In this document: one piece after another, positions 15,796-24,404 of the stretch
Layout of the letters: each line of letters starts with the position of its first letter
Numbering within the stretch: position 1 is the first letter of the stretch
Source of the DNA: Candidatus Collierbacteria bacterium
Lineage (GTDB): Bacteria; Patescibacteriota; Microgenomatia; UBA1400; MFAQ01
Assembly (NCBI GenBank): GCA_903873735.1
Contig: CAIQPO010000067.1
Location: forward strand, 1-32,382
Reading direction: 5' to 3'
DNA: 32,382 nt
Made by a program: the position numbers and the translations under genes
Notes under the pieces: generated by a model
The model's input: the letters and a program-made list of their open reading frames with translations, nothing else
Databases searched by the model: none
What the model was told of the DNA's origin: nothing

Positions 15796-18639
15796 ATGCC
15801 CATAGATTTACGTGCCCTAATCGAGCCAAAAACGGTTGCGGTAATAGGAGCCTCTAGATCACCAGAAAAAGTTGGAGCTATAGCTCTAAAAAACATTCTG
15901 GAATCAGGCTTTACCGGTACCATTTATCCAATTAATCCCAATTCCGAAGAGATATCTGGCTTAAAGTGTTACCCAGATATTGCCTCACTTCCAGAAATCG
16001 TGGATGTTGGCGTTATTGCTCTCCCCACCGAACTTGCTATCGAGTCACTAAAAAATCTTGGAGAAAAAGGTGTAAAAAACGCCGTCATCTTTACTGCAGG
16101 ATTTAAAGAAATTGGACCCGCGGGGGAGATACTTGAGGAACAGCTAAAAGCCATTGCCAATCAGTATCAGATAAATATCATTGGTCCTAATTGCCTAGGT
16201 TTTGCCAACAACGACTTACCCATAAACATCACATTCGGACGCATAGTCAAACAGTCAGGAAATCTTCGTGTCATTTCACAGTCTGGAGCTTTAGCCACTA
16301 GCCTCTTCGACTGGTGCCAAGCTAGCAATCTAGGTTTTAGTCAATTTATTACCATCGGCAACAAAACCGTTATCAATGAAAATCACTTACTGGAATACTT
16401 CGAAGCCAATCCAGGATCAAAAAACACCTCCCCAGGCATGTCTGATGTCCACCCTATTGGTTTGTATCTAGAGTCTATAAGCGATGGCAGAGAATTCATA
16501 AAAATTGCTTCAAAAATTACTTCTAAAAATCCAATTTTTATCCTCAAGCCAGGAAAGTCGAAAGCTGCCGCCCAATCAATGAGGTCGCATACAGGATCCA
16601 TCGCTGGTGCAGACTCTGTGCTAGATATTGCCTTAAAAGAGGCGGGTGTTATTCGCTGTCACGAGTTGGGTGATTTCTTCGATCTAGCAAGAGGTTTTGC
16701 TTGGGAAAAATGCCCTTCGGGTCCAAGAGTTGCAGTCATATCAAATGCTGGTGGTCCGGCAGTTTTAAGTACCGACACAATTTCAGAAGTTGGACTTGAA
16801 TTGGCAGATCTATCTCAAGACGCAAGAGGCAAACTCTCCGATTTTTTACCTAGAATGGCCAGCTTCTTAAACCCAATTGATGTTTTGGGTGACGCTCTTG
16901 CCGACAGATTTGGTCAAGCCTTGGAGATAGTCTTACAAGAGAGTTCAGTTGACTCTGTCGTCGTAATCCTCACCCCTCAGCTAATGACCCAGATTGCCAA
17001 AACTGCAGAAATCATTAGCGATCTCTCCAAAAAATATCATCAGCCCATTATGTGCTCCTTTATTGGAGGTGGCCTCACTGCCGAAGGTGAAAGCATTCTA
17101 AATAATAATCGAATTCCCAGTTTTCCTTTCCCAGAAAGGGCGATAAAGACTTTAGCTGCCATGTACCACTGGCATCTTTTTAAGAATAGGGCACAAGACA
17201 ATGATATTGTCTGTCAAATTCCTGCTCCAGATATTTCATCAGCCAAGTCCATCATTATTTCTGCCCAATCAAAAAATTTACCCGGTCTTGATGGCTTTGA
17301 AGGTGAATCACTTTTGAGGTCGGTAGGTATTCCTACCCCCCAATCACAAATAGTCGTCGACGAAAACGAGGCTTCAATATTTGGCGAAGAAAATAGTTTC
17401 CCCATTTTGATCAAAGCCGCCTCCCCCAATCTCCTCCATAAGGCGGAAATTGGTGGGGTGGTGGCAAACCTAAACGACAGAGATTCGGTCGTTCGTGAAT
17501 GGCATGCCCTTTGGCAGAGGATTGATTCAAAAGCTTCAGATATCAAACCTTCTATTAGAATTCAAGCACAAAAACAAATACCAGTTAGTCATGAGTTAAT
17601 TGTTGGAGTAAAAAGAGATCCTACTTTTGGCAATGTTGTCTTGTTTGGTGCAGGAGGAAAGTTGGCGGAGCTAATTCAAGACCGCAATCTGGCGCTTGGT
17701 CCACTTACAGAGACAAAGGCTAGGACTCTCATAGAAAAATCCAAAGCGTTCAAGTTACTATCAGGCTTCAGAGGCGAAGAGCCATTCGACTTAAACCCCA
17801 TTGTTGATGTACTCATTAAACTATCTTCACTGGCCGACTCTTGCCCATCAATTAAGGAAATTGAAATTAATCCCTTGATTGTAAACAGAGATGGAGTTTC
17901 TGCCGTTGATGTTAAAACCATTTTCACCGATACTAAAGAAACCATGCCCGGACCAAAATTCAAAAACGCCACTGTAATTACTCACAAAACTCTTGCCAGC
18001 ACATTTCACTATTTCCTACTTAAGCCAGATGAGCCACTCAGCTTTACTGCCGGACAGTTTATCAGCATCAAGGTTTCCGATACTAAGCTAAACTCTTACT
18101 CCATCGCCGGCCAAACCCCTGACAAAAACATAGAGTTGATTATCGACACTGCTCCCGGGGGAGTTGGTTCCCAGTTTTTCGAGAAAGTAGTTGAAGGTCA
18201 AAAGCTAGAATTCCTTGGTAGCTTTGGCTGTTTTACCTACAAAGAAGATGATTCAGAAAACTTGGTTTTTCTTGCCACTGGTTCAGGTATTAGTCCCTTA
18301 AGGGCGATGATCCACGACCTGCTAGCAAACAACAAAACTTCAAAACCAATTACCCTTTACTTCGGTATGCGCTTCCAAGCCGACATCATACTCAGAGAGG
18401 AATTTGAGTCACTTGCTGCTGCACATCCAAATTTCAACTTCAAGCTTTGCCTTTCTAGGCCAGAGCCAGACTGGACCGGACTTCATGGCCACATTACCGA
18501 TATCTTAAATCAAGACTATCCCGACAAAACCAAAATTTCCGCATACATCTGTGGGGGGAAATCTATGGTGGAAGAATCAAATAAAATTCTCCTGGAAGGC
18601 GGCTGTCCCGAAAAACATATTTATCAAGAAAAATATTAA
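15796..18639 (+). CDS. ADP-forming acyl-CoA synthetase (alpha-beta) fused to C-terminal FNR-type flavin/NAD(P) reductase domain
   Basis: CoA-binding VAVIGASRSPEKVG, ligase-CoA SHTGSIAGAD, ATP-grasp GIPTPQ...PILIKAASPNLLHKAEIGGV, then AGQFISIKV...YSIAG...ATGSGISPLRAM...GMRFQADIILREEFE...YICGGKSMVEE. Confidence 0.93.
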   Translation: MPIDLRALIEPKTVAVIGASRSPEKVGAIALKNILESGFTGTIYPINPNSEEISGLKCYPDIASLPEIVDVGVIALPTELAIESLKNLGEKGVKNAVIFTAGFKEIGPAGEILEEQLKAIANQYQINIIGPNCLGFANNDLPINITFGRIVKQSGNLRVISQSGALATSLFDWCQASNLGFSQFITIGNKTVINENHLLEYFEANPGSKNTSPGMSDVHPIGLYLESISDGREFIKIASKITSKNPIFILKPGKSKAAAQSMRSHTGSIAGADSVLDIALKEAGVIRCHELGDFFDLARGFAWEKCPSGPRVAVISNAGGPAVLSTDTISEVGLELADLSQDARGKLSDFLPRMASFLNPIDVLGDALADRFGQALEIVLQESSVDSVVVILTPQLMTQIAKTAEIISDLSKKYHQPIMCSFIGGGLTAEGESILNNNRIPSFPFPERAIKTLAAMYHWHLFKNRAQDNDIVCQIPAPDISSAKSIIISAQSKNLPGLDGFEGESLLRSVGIPTPQSQIVVDENEASIFGEENSFPILIKAASPNLLHKAEIGGVVANLNDRDSVVREWHALWQRIDSKASDIKPSIRIQAQKQIPVSHELIVGVKRDPTFGNVVLFGAGGKLAELIQDRNLALGPLTETKARTLIEKSKAFKLLSGFRGEEPFDLNPIVDVLIKLSSLADSCPSIKEIEINPLIVNRDGVSAVDVKTIFTDTKETMPGPKFKNATVITHKTLASTFHYFLLKPDEPLSFTAGQFISIKVSDTKLNSYSIAGQTPDKNIELIIDTAPGGVGSQFFEKVVEGQKLEFLGSFGCFTYKEDDSENLVFLATGSGISPLRAMIHDLLANNKTSKPITLYFGMRFQADIILREEFESLAAAHPNFNFKLCLSRPEPDWTGLHGHITDILNQDYPDKTKISAYICGGKSMVEESNKILLEGGCPEKHIYQEKY

Positions 18640-20364
18640 ATGGATCAATCAATCTCATATTCTCTCAAGATAGGTGGGCAGGCGGGGCAGGGTGTTAAGT
18701 CGGCGGGTTTGGTCTTTTCCAAAATTGCCGTGAGATCTGGCTACAACATCTTCAACTATGTTGAGTATCCTTCTCTCATTAAAGGTGGACACAACGTAAT
18801 TCAAACCATCTTCTCCGAGGATGTCGTAAATAGTCCAGTACAGAGTGTAAATTTTTTAATTGCTCTAGATCTTGCGACAATCAAGATTCATCAGCCAGAG
18901 CTGGTAAATCAGGCGGGAATTGTTTATGAAGAAGAGGCCAATTACGACCTAGGAGATCTCTCCACTAAAACAAGGTTATTCCCCATACCTCTCAAAAAAA
19001 TTGCCAAAGAATCAGGAGCACCTGAAATCGCCTCAAACTACGTTGCCATGGGGGCGACAGTGTCACTTCTTGGGGCCGAATTTGCTCTCCTTAAGGACCT
19101 AATCGCAGAAGACCTCGCCGGAAAAGACATTTCACTAATCGAAGCCAACCAAAAGGCCGCCGAAACCGGATTCAACTACGCCGAAGAAAAATTTGCCTTT
19201 GGCTTTGAACATATTCTCCAAAAAAGAGATGTTGTTTCACCCAAAATGGTTATCAATGGCAACGAAGCTATTGCCTTTGCCGCTATCTCAGCCGGTCTGC
19301 AATTCGCTTCCATATATCCCATGTCTCCTGTATCAAATGTAATGCATGTACTGGCTGCCAATCAAAGAAAATATGGCTATATTTTCAAACAAGCCGAAGA
19401 TGAAATATCTGCTATAAACATGAGCATAGGTGCTTCATTTGCCGGAGCTAGATCAATGACCTCCACATCAGGCGGAGGATTCTGCCTTATGACTGAAGGT
19501 TACGGACTTGCTGGCATGACCGAAACTCCGTTGGTCATTATTGAAGGTATGAGAGCAGGGCCAGCCACAGGTATGCCAACTTGGAGCGAGCAAGGAGACC
19601 TGCGCTTTATTCTTCACTCCCACCAAGGTGAGTTCCCCAGGATAGTCTTGGCCGCCGGAGATCCAAAAGAAGCCTTTTATCTCACCCAAGAAGCCTTCAA
19701 TCTCGCTGATAAATACCAAACCCCAGTGGTAGTAATTACCGACAAAAATATCTGCGACAGCGAGCAAAGTTACGAAGATTTTGATTACTCAAACTATCGT
19801 ATTGATAGAGGCCAAACCACCACTGTTATCGACTCTGAATACAAAAGATACCAAATCACCCAATCAGGGGTTTCCCCTAGGTCATTCCCTGGTTTTGGTA
19901 ATCATTTCATCGGCAACTCCGACGAACACACCGAGTTTGGTTACGATACTGAAACCATTTCCGACAGAAATGCCCAGATGGAAAAGAGATTAAAAAAACT
20001 AGATCTTTGCGCCAAAGAGGATATGGCAGCTCCAGAGATTTTTGGTCCTGCCGACGCTGATATTACCCTAGTTTCCTGGGGAAGTACCAAAGGAGGTGTC
20101 CTTGAGGCACTCAAAAGACACCCCAATGTAAATTATGTACATGTAAAGTGGCTTAGTCCTTTTCCAGTCGGTCCTCTAAAAGAAATTCTTGAGAGGGCTA
20201 AGTATCTAATTGCCGTAGAAGCAAGTAGCACCAGTCAGCTAGCAGGTCTTATACGCGAAAAAACCGGTGTCGACATCCTCGACAAATTACTGAAAAACGA
20301 TGGCAGGCCATTTTTCCCCGAAGAAATTTCCGACAGGATTACCAGTGTTTTAACTTCAAAATGA
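18640..20364 (+). CDS. 2-oxoacid:acceptor oxidoreductase, fused gamma-alpha subunit
   Basis: GGQAGQGVKSAGLVFSKIAVRSGY gamma domain plus GNEAIAFAAISAGLQFASIYPMSPVS alpha domain. Confidence 0.95.
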   Translation: MDQSISYSLKIGGQAGQGVKSAGLVFSKIAVRSGYNIFNYVEYPSLIKGGHNVIQTIFSEDVVNSPVQSVNFLIALDLATIKIHQPELVNQAGIVYEEEANYDLGDLSTKTRLFPIPLKKIAKESGAPEIASNYVAMGATVSLLGAEFALLKDLIAEDLAGKDISLIEANQKAAETGFNYAEEKFAFGFEHILQKRDVVSPKMVINGNEAIAFAAISAGLQFASIYPMSPVSNVMHVLAANQRKYGYIFKQAEDEISAINMSIGASFAGARSMTSTSGGGFCLMTEGYGLAGMTETPLVIIEGMRAGPATGMPTWSEQGDLRFILHSHQGEFPRIVLAAGDPKEAFYLTQEAFNLADKYQTPVVVITDKNICDSEQSYEDFDYSNYRIDRGQTTTVIDSEYKRYQITQSGVSPRSFPGFGNHFIGNSDEHTEFGYDTETISDRNAQMEKRLKKLDLCAKEDMAAPEIFGPADADITLVSWGSTKGGVLEALKRHPNVNYVHVKWLSPFPVGPLKEILERAKYLIAVEASSTSQLAGLIREKTGVDILDKLLKNDGRPFFPEEISDRITSVLTSK

Positions 20365-21218
20365 CCACTCTACAAGATCTAGCAACTCCCATCACTCCAA
20401 ATTTCTGCCCCGGCTGTGGCAACTTCGGTATCTGGGCGGCTTTCAAAAATGCAGCCGTCAAAGCTGGTTGGGACAACCACAACACCGTTTTCACTGCCGG
20501 CATTGGCTGTCATGGTCACATGGTCAACTTCGTCAAACTAACCTCTTTTGAAGGCCTACATGGTCGAGCTATCCCTGTCGCTAGTGGCATGAAATTTGCC
20601 AATCACGCGCTAAATGTTTTTGTCTTTACCGGAGATGGGGACTGTCTGGGAGAGGGTGGTAATCACTTCATTCACGCCTGCAGGCGCAACCACAACATCA
20701 CCATTCTTCTCCACAACAACAGTATTTATGGCCTAACCACCGGTCAAACCTCGCCAGCTACCTACAAAGGTCAGAAAACCAAATCTACCCCTGATGGTAA
20801 CCCAGACGAGCCATTCCTGGTTTCGCATTTAGCGGTTGCTGCTGGTGCCACTTTTGTCGCCAGAGGGTTTACAGGTGACATTGCCGGACTTACAGACTTA
20901 ATGATTGCAGCCAACAACCATCAAGGACTTTCGGTGGTAGAAATTCTTCAACCCTGCGTCACCTTTAATAAAGAGTGTTCTCCCTCGTTTTACATGGAAA
21001 ATACCTACAAACTTCCAGAAGATTACGATCCTGAAAACAAAGCTCTTGCTCTAGCCAAAGCCATTGAATGGGGGCCAAAACAAATTCCCCTTGGCATAAT
21101 TTATCGCCAAAACAGACCAGTTGCAGAAAGCGAATTCCCTCAAATTGCCGAAAATACTTTGATTAGTAAAGAGGCAAGTGTGAGAGATATCAGCGAGCTC
21201 TTTACCAAACAACATTAA
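20361..21218 (+). CDS. 2-oxoacid:acceptor oxidoreductase, TPP-binding beta subunit
   Basis: FCPGCGNFGIW, GIGCHG, GDGDCLGEGGNHFIHACRRN TPP motif; ATGA overlap with upstream gene. Confidence 0.95.
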   Translation: MTTLQDLATPITPNFCPGCGNFGIWAAFKNAAVKAGWDNHNTVFTAGIGCHGHMVNFVKLTSFEGLHGRAIPVASGMKFANHALNVFVFTGDGDCLGEGGNHFIHACRRNHNITILLHNNSIYGLTTGQTSPATYKGQKTKSTPDGNPDEPFLVSHLAVAAGATFVARGFTGDIAGLTDLMIAANNHQGLSVVEILQPCVTFNKECSPSFYMENTYKLPEDYDPENKALALAKAIEWGPKQIPLGIIYRQNRPVAESEFPQIAENTLISKEASVRDISELFTKQH

Positions 21219-21237
21219 TCATTAATAATAGAAAACT

Positions 21238-21510
21238 ATGGACGATCAAAACCAAACCCAAACACCACAAGACAAGGAAGTACAAATTGGCAAATACAAG
21301 GTAAAAGTAATACGCAGTATGTGTATCGGTGCTGGCACTTGCATTGCCGTCTCCCCAAACATCTTCAAGCTTGATGAAGAAAACAAAGCAATTATTCTAG
21401 AAGGCAACACCGATACAGAGGCTAATATTCTTATGGCAGCCCAAGCTTGTCCAGTTAGAGCGGTTGAAATTGTAGACACCGAAACAGGTCAAAAAGTCTG
21501 GCCCATCTAA
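21238..21510 (+). CDS. Small ferredoxin, CX5C...CP type ([3Fe-4S]-like)
   Basis: CIGAGTCIAVSPNIFKLDEE...AAQACPVRAVEI. Confidence 0.85.
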   Translation: MDDQNQTQTPQDKEVQIGKYKVKVIRSMCIGAGTCIAVSPNIFKLDEENKAIILEGNTDTEANILMAAQACPVRAVEIVDTETGQKVWPI

Positions 21511-22223
21511 CTTATTAAACCACTCTCCACGACCAAGCTATTCCAGTATCTGATACTTTCCATTTCATATTGGGAAATTTTTTGAGTCACAAATCCCAAG
21601 TGCACAGCCACGAAGTCTCCCATTTCCAAAGTGGTTACTAAATCAGGATCAAGAATTTCCACAATCCGTTTAGTTCCCATTTGGAATCTTTCATCATTTT
21701 TCATCAACCAGTCTCTTTCGACTACCACCTTACCATCACCAAATTTCTGAACAATACCAGCGCCCACCATGCACTTGTTTATCACCGCCAGCCTCTCGTT
21801 AAAGCCATAATCGGTTGCAGCTACTAGAGCTACCTGGCTAAAATGAGTTAAATAAATCTCTCTGGGTAGTACTCTATTCAAGGCATCGGCAAAAGGCTTC
21901 CCCATATTTTTCTCATATGCTTCAACTAGATATTTTCTCCCTTCAGCTGATTTCATAGCCAGGTCTCCACCCAGCCAGTAACTCCTTACCACTTCCGGGT
22001 CGTATGAATCTTTTCCTCTTAACTTTCCAATTGCCTCGACAAAGGAATTCAAATGGGGAAAGCCGTGGTTTTCCAAAATTTCTCTAGCTGTCTCTTCGCC
22101 CTCTACACCAGCAAGAAACTGCCTTAAAACCTTCTGACACTGATCGTCACCACAAAAGCCTAGCATGTTTGGCTGAAGTGCATACCTGGCAGCAATCTCA
22201 ATTCCTACTTTTTCTTTTGTCAT
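21507..22223 (-). CDS. Hydrogenase-neighbourhood hypothetical protein (possibly DUF6390-like)
   Basis: Intact 238-aa ORF; convergent 4-bp overlap with ferredoxin; family assignment is from memory only. Confidence 0.55.
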   Translation of the reverse strand: MTKEKVGIEIAARYALQPNMLGFCGDDQCQKVLRQFLAGVEGEETAREILENHGFPHLNSFVEAIGKLRGKDSYDPEVVRSYWLGGDLAMKSAEGRKYLVEAYEKNMGKPFADALNRVLPREIYLTHFSQVALVAATDYGFNERLAVINKCMVGAGIVQKFGDGKVVVERDWLMKNDERFQMGTKRIVEILDPDLVTTLEMGDFVAVHLGFVTQKISQYEMESIRYWNSLVVESGLIS

Positions 22224-22256
22224 TTATCTTTTGTATCATAATTAATAAAACAAAAT

Positions 22257-22652
22257 ATGAAAAATATCTACTTTTTGGGTAATGAAGATGTAGAAATAGA
22301 CAACCAAGCTACCAATGTCCTCAAACACCTAAAACCCATAAACGACACCATCTACGTCCACATAAAGCCAAATGATGATATTCCCAGTGAAGATTTTCTT
22401 ATAATTGTTGATACCGTTGTTGGTATCGACAAAATCGTCCAAATTACCGAAGAAAATCTTTCCCAATTTACTCTTCCACCTCGCACTAGCGCCCATGATT
22501 ACGATCTAGGTTTTCAGCTAAGATACCTCCACAAAATCGGTAAGGTCAAACACTTCACCATTATTGGTATACCACCTTCAAGCTCTCCAGACTACGATCT
22601 AATCCACTCAATCTTGAGAAAGTTGGTGGCGCATGACATACAAGGGTCGTAA
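22257..22652 (+). CDS. Hydrogenase maturation endopeptidase (M52/HycI-like)
   Basis: FLGNEDVEIDNQA, LIIVDTVVG, TSAHDYDLGFQLRYL...IIGIPP; next to hydrogenase large subunit. Confidence 0.75.
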   Translation: MKNIYFLGNEDVEIDNQATNVLKHLKPINDTIYVHIKPNDDIPSEDFLIIVDTVVGIDKIVQITEENLSQFTLPPRTSAHDYDLGFQLRYLHKIGKVKHFTIIGIPPSSSPDYDLIHSILRKLVAHDIQGS

Positions 22653-23893
22653 GCTCTAATTATCTTTTCGGCTTCTAGTCGAAGGACATTCTCATCCTTC
22701 TCCAGATTTTCCTGAAAATATTTTTTCAAATCATTCTCAATATTTATCTGGTTCTGTGCAGTCGGCACTATCACATCGTAATTTACGATCATTCCTTTTT
22801 CATCCACTTCTGCCAGGTGATACAGAGTGCCTCTTGGTGCTTCAATGACTCCCACTCCCACCCCGTGTTTAGCCGGGACGGTTACTGGTTTTTCTTCTAC
22901 CATAGTAATTTCCTTTAAAACATCCAAGGCGTCATCTACACAGTGAAGAATCTCAAGCGCCTGGGCTAGATTATTGTGGTACACATTGTTTGAAGGGAAA
23001 AGGGCAAGGTACTTCGCCGCATCAGCTTGTGTTCTTTTGTTTAGCAAATCTTTATTTAGGTTTATACGAGCAAGTGAGCCCACCAGATAATCTTCATGGC
23101 TGTCAGAAAAAACGTATCCCTCTGCTTGTGAATATGGAATTATCACTGACTTTAAGAAATCATGGAAGTTTTCTTCAGCTATCTTCTTACCGCTGGTATT
23201 TACCACCTGGCCCTCGATAAAATCAAATCCAGCATCATTTCTTAAAGCTAGGTAATCAGAATTCCTGGTTAGCACATCTTTACAGTTTGCAAAAGCATCA
23301 ATTCCTCGAAGCACTAAAGGGCGAATTGCCTCAAGCCTAGAGATAAGTTCTGGAAACTTAGACGCATCTGGTAAGCGCAAGAAGCCGCCTACTGTAGGCA
23401 GTGGTGCGTGTATTGCTGCTCCAGCCATTGCCACTGATAAATCATTTCCTAGTCGCTTAATGTCAAAAGAGTCGTGTAGCAATTGGTGGCCCAAGTTTCC
23501 TTCCTCATCTGGGATATCCAAGATTGAATCAATTCCAAGCAAATCAGGTAACACAAAGAAATATAGATGCAGCGCATGATCTCTAATCATCAGGCCGTCA
23601 TAAGCTAACTTACGCAGCTTTTTAGTTTGTTCAGTCACTACAATTCCTTGAGATTTCTCAATAGCCTCAATCGAGCAAAAAAGATGCGAAATTGAGCAAG
23701 TACCACAAATTCTCGACAGGAAAGACGGCACAGCCATAATAGGCCTGCCCTTTACCGCCTCTGTGTAAAATCTTCGGTAATCCTTAATAATAAATTTTAA
23801 GTCAGTTACCTTCCTCTCTTGTACCGTCACTTTCAAACCCGCAGACCCTTCAATTTTAGTAATATTTTCTATCGTAATCTCTCCTGTATGCAT
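22592..23893 (-). CDS. [NiFe] hydrogenase large subunit
   Basis: RICGTCSISH (L1) and DPCMSCATN (L2) with nine residues after the L2 terminal position. Confidence 0.95.
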   Translation of the reverse strand: MHTGEITIENITKIEGSAGLKVTVQERKVTDLKFIIKDYRRFYTEAVKGRPIMAVPSFLSRICGTCSISHLFCSIEAIEKSQGIVVTEQTKKLRKLAYDGLMIRDHALHLYFFVLPDLLGIDSILDIPDEEGNLGHQLLHDSFDIKRLGNDLSVAMAGAAIHAPLPTVGGFLRLPDASKFPELISRLEAIRPLVLRGIDAFANCKDVLTRNSDYLALRNDAGFDFIEGQVVNTSGKKIAEENFHDFLKSVIIPYSQAEGYVFSDSHEDYLVGSLARINLNKDLLNKRTQADAAKYLALFPSNNVYHNNLAQALEILHCVDDALDVLKEITMVEEKPVTVPAKHGVGVGVIEAPRGTLYHLAEVDEKGMIVNYDVIVPTAQNQINIENDLKKYFQENLEKDENVLRLEAEKIIRAYDPCMSCATNFLKIEWIRS

Positions 23894-23895
23894 AT

Positions 23896-24399
23896 TTATT
23901 GAGTTATATTAAACAATTTTAAATACTTGCCCACCGCTTCTACAAAAGCCTTTGGATCCATGGGGCAACCGTTCACCTGATCATCAACCTTTATAAAATC
24001 ACTGATTTTTTGTACATTCTTGCTGTAATCAAAGTGACACATATAAAAAGCAATTTTGTAATTTATTTCATCAGACACGAAATTATTTCTACTTGCCGAA
24101 GGCTGACCAGTACAGGCACAGGCTCCTATTGCAACCACATACTTGCTATTCTCTCTGATTTTTTTCAGCTCATTTGCTTGCACTTCCGAAGAAATTGCTC
24201 CTTCTACAAATGCCACATCCAGTCCCTCAATCCTGTTATTCGACTTCAGTGGTTTCATGTACCTAAACTCAATAAGTTTCTTCCACTCGGTCAGATGGTC
24301 GTTCAGCATTTCTGTCAGAAGTATTGTGCTATCTTCACAACAAGTAAATGAAAACCAACCTATCACCAGTTTCTTATTTGTATCCATGTTAATATCCAT
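23896..24399 (-). CDS. [NiFe] hydrogenase small subunit (minimal, 167 aa)
   Basis: GWFSFTCCEDST, VEGAISSE, VAIGACACTGQPS, NGCPMDP; directly upstream of the large subunit. Confidence 0.92.
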   Translation of the reverse strand: MDINMDTNKKLVIGWFSFTCCEDSTILLTEMLNDHLTEWKKLIEFRYMKPLKSNNRIEGLDVAFVEGAISSEVQANELKKIRENSKYVVAIGACACTGQPSASRNNFVSDEINYKIAFYMCHFDYSKNVQKISDFIKVDDQVNGCPMDPKAFVEAVGKYLKLFNITQ

Positions 24400-24404
24400 T
24401 ATAT

